Shown: in pieces, positions 55,691 to 64,000 of the stretch
Layout of the letters: each line of letters begins with the position of its first letter
How positions within the stretch are numbered: position 1 is the first letter of the stretch
DNA from: Platynereis dumerilii
Lineage: Eukaryota > Annelida > Polychaeta > Phyllodocida > Nereididae
Assembly: GCA_026936325.1 (NCBI GenBank)
Contig: JAPTHN010000008.1
Coordinates: forward strand, 16,646,259-16,710,258
Direction of reading: 5' to 3'
DNA: 64,000 bases
Made by a program: the position numbers and the translations under genes
Notes under the pieces: generated by a model
What the model saw: only the letters and a program-made list of their open reading frames with translations
Databases searched by the model: none
What the model was told of the DNA's origin: nothing

Positions 55691-57335
55691 AAATCAGAGC
55701 CGGATGTTTTTTTTTCCAAAACCAATGAACAAAACACACACTGTCCTTGTCATTTCAGCTATAACTAAGATGGGAAACAAAACCTCAAAGGGGTGGTGGT
55801 TTTTGGAGGAATGTTCATTATTTGTGACATGAACCATTTCGGGGAAGTTTAATAAAAGAAAGACCACAATGGCAGCCTACCAGAGCCCGGTGTTCTTAGA
55901 AATTAACAAAGTTGCAAAAGGGGCATATCATATAATACTTGGTTGTTTAAAAAAAGAAGACTTTTTTCCTCAATAGAGGAATGGTCTAAGCAAAATTTGA
56001 AGGCGCAAGTAACTTCTCAATCTGATAACTTTTTATTTTGTTGCTTGGTTTGCCAATCAAAGTAGGACTATAGGTGTGAATGTGACTCCATTTGCTGTTG
56101 AGATATCAGACAATATTAGTGATCTTAGGTAAAGCACCCAGACCTATAATATAGTTACCTTTGTCAATTCAATGATTGTCACAGGTATCCTGAATAGAAT
56201 CACAGAAATTAAGAACTTGTAAATATTAATTGACAACAGGTATCAGGTTATTAGATTTTGTCAGTGAGTCATCTCAGAATCAGGTTCAGCTTTATAATGT
56301 CCTAAAAAAGGAGAAAGAAATGGAACCCAGGGCATCATTCTAGCCAACAAAAGAGTTAAAATAGAACACCCACCTAATTGGAAATTGTTTATTACTGTAC
56401 TGGTGTGAGGAAGTTGCAACATGAAACTTCCCTGCTTTGAAAATTAAGGTATAGCACTAACAAAATTATTTGAGCACTTCTTTGCAGTTTTTACAGTTTC
56501 TATAATGTAACTAAAAGGTCTTGATAGATTATTAGACAGCTCTTTATGACATCACTGGAGCCTTACAGAACTCATCATGCCTTTTGGATTCGGAATATTA
56601 CATTTCAAAATAATATCATCGCTCAGAAAGAGAGCGAATTTGCTTTTTTGTGTGCAGTGCCATATAAAGGCTTACAGCCTTACATCTCAAATTTTGACCT
56701 AGCTTTATGCTTGATGTTGGCTGTTATCTTTCTGCATCAATACCACATTGAAATTTTATTTCTGAGGTTTGAATTAAAAAATTGAGCTGTGCAACTGGAA
56801 AAATCGGCAAAGTTTCATAGGTTTGCCAAAATGAAACTGTCTCTCCCCCATACCTCCGATATGGCTCATTGTAAGACCTCCAATGCTTGTGAAAGTGTAA
56901 TCAAGTAGACTGACATAGGGTGGAGTATAACCAGGACTAGTAAAAAACTTTTTTCAAGTAATTTCCATGTTTATTACTGCTTTGAATCATCAGATCTGAC
57001 TTTCTTTCTCAAAATTGTGAAATTTATAAGTGCAGATGAAAAATCATCGGAAACCCTTCATGTTTGTATTCAAATTGTAGGTCTTTTTGAAATCTTTTCA
57101 AATATGTAGATTGTATTACTGTTTGATGAGAAATGGCTAAGTTATACGAAGCCGCGAGTTTGCGAAACAACCGAAAAATGTTCAAAATGTCGAAAATTCG
57201 ATGTCATTTCCTAAAAAAAGTTTTCAAGTTAGAGACCTCAAATTTAGATAAAACCTTCTGATATGAAAATCTTACTATCCAAATTTGTCCAATGGTGAAG
57301 TTCCGAAATCAACCTACCCTCATGCACCACCACTA
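55691..57335. other. No gene recognised
   Basis: A 79-residue frame at 56546-56785 matches no family I know. The part 56780-57335 has the low-complexity, A/T-run style of TIR-element interiors and may be a remnant, but no paired ends were found. Confidence 0.4.
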
Positions 57336-59703
57336 GGGTGTGGCTGGTCCCCCAAGAAATCTTAATTTTCAAGGTATCCCTTCTAACTTTTTTTGGGTAT
57401 GAGGTTCAGCACAAAGGTTACATTGCCCTAGGGTGGCACGTTTGAGTAAAATTTGTAGAAAAACGCAAATTGTGCCAAATCGATGGCATGCTAAACAGTT
57501 TTTCTTTATTCAACCTTCGTCAAGAAACATACCATATTATAACATCATATCATGATTAATATAATTGTTATGTAATTTATGATCATAATAACACTTTCAC
57601 TACAGTCCTATAATATCCATAAGTATCTTGTTTATTCTCTCAAAATGCCTAACATTTTGCGCTCAATTTCTCACACTACGGGAACTTACTTGTACTGCTG
57701 CCAGTACTTGTCTTGACAGATTTAATAACATCAGAGACTAGTTTTACTCCTCTTAACTATTATTAGAGGCTTATAAAGTCTCAATAACTTTCTTGTCATT
57801 GGCATATATATGAATCAAGGGTGTCTCATGAGATAACCGGTTCAGCCAAGAGAGTAACATCTATCCGGTACAGATAAAGCAAATGCCTACTATCTTGGGA
57901 TTTTAACATTTCCTGTAATTATACATGTACTCCAGATGGTGAAATGATGCTTTGAAAAAGCATTTGCTATCTCCTGTCATATAACAGACTCTCTGAGAAT
58001 AGTGCTTATAGCATAACCTGCTTTTCTCTACTGCTTGTTTTGTAAATTTACATCAAAAAGAATGTTGGGCGTGATATTGGATGAGATGTTTCACACAATT
58101 ATTATTCAATTTAAAAATGTGTTTTGAGCAACAACCTCATCAATTTCTTAATACTAGGGTAAATGGCTGGTGAGCAACAAATCATTCAAAGGGGGAATAG
58201 CACTCATGCTGCCAATGAAACACAATTAGATGTGGACAATTTTCACATGGCTTTGTGTGTGGCCCTTGGCTTATTTACAGCATACAATACTTCCCATGTA
58301 CAGTACAAGAAACTAGGTCAGAACCAGTTCAAACAACTGTCTGTCTGTAATCTGCTAAAATTTGTTAATCTCTTCCTTGAAATGGTTCTGTAAAGTAAAA
58401 ATTTGCTGCCTTTGCCCAGTGAGGGAAAGATAATCTGATGGAAGTACAAAACTAAAGCATGGTATGTCTGCTGTCTTTATAAAGGATAAAAGTTTCCAAA
58501 AATTTCCAAATAGATACTGTCACTTTCATTTCCAGCCAACCCCATATTTTTGACAGCATGAATCCTCCCACATGTTTCCCATAGTGCACCAGAGGCTATT
58601 CCTAACCGGTTCTGGATGCACACATGTACAGGCAGCTTGTAAAATGACCTGCCAAAAAATCTTGTGATTCTTTTTCTCCCTTACCATGCAGTATTTTATC
58701 ATTACTAAATTAGTTCTGAATGCTGTATATGGATCAGATTAAGGTAAATGATAGTATGATCGGGAAGAAGGCAATGCAAGTTGAAACTCCTACTTGTGAC
58801 TTTTTGGGTTTGTCTCTTCTATCCGGTGGGAGTTCAAAGATACTTTGCAGTCCAACAAGTTTGGGTGCTTCTTTGGTAGCTTGTCTCAATGTTTCTCAAG
58901 AGGCTCAGTATTTTTTCTTGATTGATAGAGTCTTGAATAGAAATGTCTGGTTTTGTGTTATGTGAAAGAAATTTTTAGCACCTGTTATCTGCAGTTGAGC
59001 CATTCGATCTGAGCAGTCACTGAGGCCCAGTGTCTTAGATCTTTGCTCTTCCTAAAATTATTGCCTAAATTATAAACTACATGTACACTGAACAATCAGG
59101 GTGACATTGGTCTGATGATTGACCTGATTGTCAACTGCCGAGATCGTCAACTTTGACAAGAACAGATCTCAGCCCAACCAAGCTTCAATTGTAGCAATGA
59201 CATGTATGTATTATGGTTCCTATAGATCAGTGATTTAGCATCCAGGTGTTTAGTAGACAGACATAGACAATGGGCGACAAATTTTGGCACCTTGTCACCC
59301 TGTAGAATGATAGTCATTCATCTATATATACTTTAAAAATGTTGTGTAAGGCAGCGATTGAATTATTAAGATAATGTCTGTTAAACTCATTGATCAGTGA
59401 TCAACATAAACCCTCATACTGACATAATTTCACCATGGTAACACCATGTTACAATTGGAAGACTTCATAAGCTCCTATAGGTTCATTATAAATTAATTAT
59501 ACATGGATAGGTAATGGGTATATACATGCATTGAAAAATATGAGATAATCGCAAAGTAACAAAAATAAGCAAATTTCATGGAAATTTCAACTGAAATGTG
59601 CCACCCTAGAGACATCATGGAATTTCTTTAGTGTACACATCATACCTAGCCCCCCAAAAAAAGTCAGGAGGGATCAGCCAATGTTGGGGGGTCAGTCACA
59701 CCC
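57336..59703. mobile_element. 2.37-kb TIR element, GGGTGTG ends, TA target
   Basis: The left arm (57336-57470) and the right arm (59585-59703, mirrored) share GGGTGTG.CTG..CCCCC, TAACTTTTTTTGGG-type and CTAGGGTGGCAC.TTT. TA flanks both ends. Arms are ~120-135 bases and diverged. The interior has frames of 76 (58163) and 81 residues (58720) that I do not recognise as transposase; they could be decayed element genes or chance. Confidence 0.7.
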
Positions 59704-59737
59704 TAACCACCACAGCACTGTTATCCATCAAAATGTT

Positions 59738-60330
59738 CTCAACAGCTCATCTGTATTTGACAGCTTGAAAAAGTTTTTTTCTTATCCTCTCCATTTCAGC
59801 AAGCTCCCTATTGCTTTTAGATTTCTGGGCAAATACGTTTCTGGGGCACATGTATCAGTGTCAGAACTTATACTAATTTACTAGGAGCTTTGCACTGACT
59901 TTTCAGACAAAACTCTCTTTTTTTGTGATAACACTATTCCTAATATCAGATAGTTTTTCTTGGCTGCAAAGACCGAGTGCTACCGATTCTTAAACTTTTG
60001 AATATGGGTTATCAAATTTGAAAATAAGTCAGTGTTTATGATTTAGATTATTATTTCTATTGTCTCGCTGTCATTACTTTTTTTGTCATTGTGGGATAAG
60101 AGCATCTCTGTCTCTGTTTTAAACGAATTTGTATCTTTTCGTTTTCATTGGTTTTCGCACATGTATGGTTTTCCAAGACAGATTCGCATTTTCTAAATGC
60201 ACTGAGAATTCCATCTCATATATATTATGTAACCACCCCACACCTCAGTAAAACCATGGAATTAACGGAAATCATTAAGAGCCATTAAAAGCCATTAATA
60301 GCAATTAGTTGCCATATGCTTTTAGGGTCT
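59738..60330. repeat. Module O, copy 2
   Basis: Partner of 53725-54360 (see there). GAGCCATTAAAAGCCATTAA and TTAGTTGCCATAT are at 60276-60317. Confidence 0.7.
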
Positions 60331-60940
60331 CTGGTGCACACCATGCTCCACACATAAGATATCATGCTGAAGCAAGAGTAATTTTCATCTGTTACTTGAT
60401 ATTCCCTCAACGCTTTCTGAATATTTGCTCTATAAAATAATATTCTTATCTCGTTATGTTTCAGTTGTTGCTGAATATCTGATTTCGAAAGTAAGGAAGC
60501 ATCTATTCATACCTCATTATTACTACTAAGTAAGTTGGATATTTGTGCAAATGTCAATTTAGTGAAGCTATCGTTTGAGAATTCCTGTCTTATTAATTAA
60601 TTTTTTCATCCTCAAAAGAAGCCAAGCTGTTATAGAAAATAGTGTGAAGATTTAATTAAGAGCTCGTAAAATAGCAAAGAGAATTCTATCTCGGAAATCC
60701 TGATGGTAGATGCATAAATGAATTGTTGAAAAGAGAATTTTGACCAGTATTCATTTTTATGTGAACAACATATATAAGCAAAATCTGTAGCCTGATGAAA
60801 TGTGAAATTTGTATCCTATTCAATTTTCCAGTTATCTTTCCATATAAAAAAATTGATATTCATACTTTAGAGCTCGTTGCAGATTGGATGTCCAGTGGAA
60901 ATCTTGATTTTTTCATTTTCAAATAACAAAATAAACTAGT
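60331..60940. other. No gene; AGAGCTCGTTGCAGATTGG string at 60869
   Basis: Diverged duplicate material; the string matches AGAGCTCTTTGCAGATTGG at 49568. Otherwise featureless. Confidence 0.45.
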
Positions 60941-61131
60941 AGACGTAACCGCGAGCGGTAACAAAACTTCACCTACTGTGGTACCAGTAACTCAAACAGA
61001 CACAAGTAGATGAGCAAGTAAAAGGTACTTGGAAAAAGTACACAAGAATCATACATAATTATGTAACATGCATACAGACAAGAATGAAAGAACGTTTCCT
61101 GTTCATTGAGTACATGCCAGTATGCACAGAA

Positions 61132-61253
61132 AAACGAGTACATAAACCAGTACATGAACCAGTGCATGAACAATACATAAACCAGTACATGAACCAATAT
61201 ATGAACCAATACATGAACCAGTACATCCACTAGTACATCCACCAGTACATCTT
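61132..61253. repeat. 12-bp minisatellite (CAGTACATGAAC)
   Basis: About ten imperfect units of CAGTACATGAAC (variants CAATACATAAAC, TAGTACATCCAC). The minus-strand Val-Leu-Val-His-rich frame is an artefact of the repeat. Confidence 0.95.
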
Positions 61254-61309
61254 CTGCGATTTCTGAGAACACCGATTTTTCAGGGTCATGTGATCTCTTT
61301 GACCATCAG

Positions 61310-61835
61310 AAATACATGAAATTTTCAGGGTCCGGCGATATTTTAAACCGTCATAGCTACGACAAAATGTTTAGAAGATGAAAACTAGAGGAGAATTTGG
61401 CCTTTTCAAATCTGTTTACAGATTCTCTGTATCTTAATTAGAACCGGAGTTATTACAGATTGAAATTATGGTACAATTCAGGAATATGAACTTTAGAAAT
61501 ACCTGAAAAATGTAGTTTTTAAATTAAAATCACTGTATAACCAAAACGGTTCAATGAAAACATATATTATTTGCCAGGATTATGTAAACAGATGTTACAA
61601 AGAGGTCCAGGCAGGTTTATCAAAAGAGGATGATTCCTTCCATGTCCAAATAATGATATATTGTGAAAATTTGACAAAAAACATGAAATTTTCAGGGTCC
61701 GGCGATCTTTTTAACCGTCGGAGCTACGACAAAATGTTCAATATTGAAAACTAGAGGAGAATTTGGACTTTCCAAATCTGTTTTCAGATTTTCTCTATCT
61801 TAATTAGAACCGGAGGTACGGCTGTTTGAAATGAC
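61310..61835. repeat. Direct repeat pair, ~375-base offset
   Basis: TTTTCAGGGTCCGGCGAT, AGCTACGACAAAATGTT, GAAAACTAGAGGAGAATTTG and TCTTAATTAGAACCGGAG occur at 61312-61455 and again at 61685-61816. Weak echoes (GAGAACCGGTACAGACGAT at 62574; AACCGGATGAGCTACATG at 62812) suggest further decayed units, so the element may be an old tandem array. Confidence 0.85.
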
Positions 61836-61886
61836 GCTATCTTTGAGAAATGTGAAAAAAAAATCATGCATTTTTCGCTCCTTTTT

Positions 61887-62896
61887 TGACCTTTTGACCT
61901 TTACAGTGCAACGTAGGTCAATCCGAGGACCTTGAAAATTTACAGGAAGCCTCTAGAGTATTGTAGCAAGTATGTCTACCATTTTTGTAACAATATCTTG
62001 ATTCCTTCTCTGTTAAAAAATATGAAATGTCAAAAATGTAAAATTTTTTGACATGTTTGACCTTGAGTTTGACCTTGAAAAACATTTTGTAGGTCAAAAT
62101 AAATATGATTTTCATAATGGCATTGTATGAAAAAGGGGAGGTCAGCCATGCATTGTAACCCTGTACAATCAATATTTCCTTGTCAAAAACGCGGAAACGT
62201 GTCATTTTTTTACCTTTGTCGGTTAGCAATATTAAAAAAATTTTCATAAATCCGGCAAAGGAGGTGCACAAGATATGATTAGATATTATGAATAAGCAGG
62301 CCAATGTTCATCTGTCACCAGTAAATCACGATGATATCTTGAAAAGAACGTGGTGAAAAAAATAGCTGAAAATGGCACTTTTTCGAACTTTTTCGGGTCA
62401 AATGACCTTGAAAAATGAGGTCAAGGTCAAATTTAAAGGTCAGTTTGGGCTTATTAGGTGTATGTTTGGGGGGGTTTACTATGACATGTTATCAGCTAAA
62501 ATCGATATTTCAAGTTAAAATTCTCAAGGTCACCGATTTTGATGACGCAGTATGACTTTAAAATTATGTAACTCGAGAACCGGTACAGACGATAGAAAAT
62601 AAAGGGTCGGGCAGGTGTCCCGTGAGTTTGGGCACATTTTGGCACCATCAGTATGACTCTGCGACTTACGGATTCTGAGATCCCGCGATAGACCTCAAAC
62701 CATGAAAATGGACTTTGTACAATGTGACCTTGACCTACTTTCATGAAAGTAGGTCAAACTGTAAAGAAAGTGTCTGGGACCTTCTCATGTACACGAAAGT
62801 GAAAACCGGTAATAACCGGATGAGCTACATGTATTTGAAATATTGTGAAATCTGACTTTGAAAGGCTCTGTGACCTTGAAAAATAGGTCAAGGTCA
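61887..62896. promoter_or_regulatory. Array of 18 AGGTCA half-sites
   Basis: AGGTCA or TGACCT occurs at 61887, 61895, 61915, 62058, 62070, 62091, 62139, 62403, 62418, 62424, 62437, 62527, 62725, 62731, 62751, 62871, 62885 and 62891. Three pairs abut as AGGTCAAGGTCA. Eight read TCAAGGTCA, the extended monomer site known for NR5A and ERR-type nuclear receptors. About 0.5 hits would be expected by chance in a kilobase. Binding is not shown; the array may just reflect how the repeat unit is built. Confidence 0.5.
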
Positions 62897-63038
62897 AATT
62901 TTTCAAAATGATTCTCTTGTATTTTTGTAGGCTACGTATACAAATTTTTTGAGAATTTTCCGGAGATATTTCTCGGAAAGAATAAAAAAAATAATAATAC
63001 CGATTACAAGAAACTTCACCTATGTGTAGGTGAAGTTT

Positions 63039-64000
63039 AATGACAAATTTTTATTTAAAGTCACATTGTAAGATAACTATAAAACTCTAGCAACCAGTGC
63101 TATTCTGTTTCAACTTCCAAGCGGACTGTTTGTCTTCTAATCCTCTTATCAGGCCCAAATCTATAGCAGAAACGTTAAATAGTTTGTTTGTTGACACCCT
63201 TGCTGATAGGTATATCACATGGAAACTGAACCAATAAACAATACCTGATACAAACAAATCATTAAAACACTTTTAAGCCAGTGACATCACATGGCCAAGT
63301 TGAAAGTTAATTTTTTAAATGATGTTGGCCGCCGATCCATAAAGATCTTTTAGAGATGAAAAAGACGATTGTTTCATGATTATCACAGTATTTTTTTTCT
63401 TTACTTTTAACACATTTCTCATTATTTGTGATGTTCAATTCCGTTTATCAAAATTGTTTTTGAAAAATAGGCTACTATTTTATCAGCAGGAGTCTTTTTA
63501 CTTAATTCAGGATTAGCATCTTTTTGCTGACTGGTCTAGACTTCATCCTGTTGAGTATTTTTACTGGTAAATGCTCTTAAATCTTTTCTTGACAGTTTTT
63601 CTCCATGAAAAGGGAAAGGAATTTTGTATGACTTATCCTAAGACTTAGATAGTTGTGACTGAACTGTGTTTAGTTGAAACGGTGCCCTCAAAGATGTCAA
63701 TACAATAAGCAAGACTTCCAATGTGTTGCAATTGAGAGATGCAGCTGCAGATGACCACCGTTTGCTCTATGAAAAGCGACCTACATTGTAGTTAATCACA
63801 ACATCTAGGACAAGAAACCACTTCAATTATAACATAACATAGCCACTATGCTGTATTTATGTATTAGACATCTTGATGTGAAATTACAAGCACAAAATAT
63901 TCAGTAATCAAAAGATTTGGGGATTCTAGTAAAAAATGCACTATAATTTGCTAAAACTGCCTAATCTACCAGAAAACTAAACTGATTGATTCCAAATTTT
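63039..64000. other. No feature recognised
   Basis: AT-rich sequence with no gene, repeat partner or paired ends found. Confidence 0.5.

Larger units (their letters stand above)
60941..63038. mobile_element. 2.1-kb repeat element with AGGTCA array and 3' hairpin
   Basis: The left border is suggested by ACCGCGAGCGGT (60948-60959) and AAACTTCACCTA (60964-60975). The right border is the perfect stem AAACTTCACCTA / TAGGTGAAGTTT (63011-63022 and 63027-63038, loop TGTG), so the left word is a direct copy of the stem's first half. Between lie a 12-bp minisatellite, a ~375-base direct repeat pair and a kilobase dense in AGGTCA. A terminal hairpin is one Helitron trait, but no Helitron CTRR end or Rep/helicase is seen. 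Class unknown; that it is mobile is inference. Confidence 0.5.

Noticed and set aside
61132-61253. CRISPR-like array of short repeats
   Set aside because: Units of 12 bases are contiguous without spacers, in a eukaryotic context.
60973-61272. 99-residue minus-strand frame with Val-Leu-Val-His repeats
   Set aside because: Produced by the 12-bp minisatellite at 61132-61253.
60941-63038. Helitron
   Set aside because: There is a 3' hairpin, but no CTRR end, no 5' TC with AT insertion evidence and no Rep/helicase trace.

Overview
The window reads as AT-rich, non-coding DNA from a eukaryote with a repeat-laden genome. I found no intact protein-coding gene, rRNA gene or tRNA gene on either strand. 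The content (many TIR DNA transposons with TA target duplications, a tRNA-derived SINE, a BEL/Pao-type LTR element, a CR1-like LINE tail, hairpin MITEs and the recurring word TAGGCCTAT) fits a marine invertebrate, perhaps a deuterostome such as an echinoderm, hemichordate or amphioxus. That assignment rests on general style only. Long open frames are low-complexity artefacts or transposon shadows; the only recognisable coding trace is the tail of a BEL/Pao integrase inside a reduced LTR element.

Layout. 1-7 kb: a diverged tandem pair (223-840), a first copy of a recurring ~85-110 bp motif (called M here), and a paralogous block (R) split by a composite inverted-repeat element (3446-6035). 8.07-15.12 kb: a three-level nest. 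A foldback element is split by a TA-type TIR element (8238-13704), which contains the LTR element (10741-13319). 17.1-28.1 kb: two diverged tandem copies of one segment (A about 17.1-22.6 kb, B about 23.06-28.1 kb). They differ mainly by transposon insertions, so each copy gives the empty site for insertions in the other. 28-34.7 kb: further diverged duplicates, a LINE tail, motif M and a third copy of the MITE called P.

34.7-47.6 kb: a giant foldback structure whose arms contain ~208-bp tandem subrepeats, like Drosophila FB elements. Its loop holds a polypurine minisatellite and an element with GGGAGAAGTGGGCCAC ends (37664-44735). That element in turn contains a 4.36-kb TIR element, a related hairpin MITE and a 1.4-kb near-palindrome. 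48.7-60.5 kb: a second set of tandem duplicates (alpha, beta, gamma) again carrying motif M, with a 1.07-kb CACTG-ended element, two hAT-like 8-bp-TSD MITEs and GATA microsatellites. 57.3-59.7 kb: another TA-type element. 60.9-63.04 kb: an unusual repeat whose last kilobase carries 18 AGGTCA nuclear-receptor half-sites and ends in a perfect 12-bp stem.

Nothing here works together as a gene pathway. Three things stand out. Motif M stays recognisable where its flanks do not. At least three unrelated TIR families scatter copies of their own terminal word through their interiors, and three further repeats carry an iterated word of their own. An AGGTCA array lies inside a likely mobile element. 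All similarity statements are by-eye comparisons within the window.
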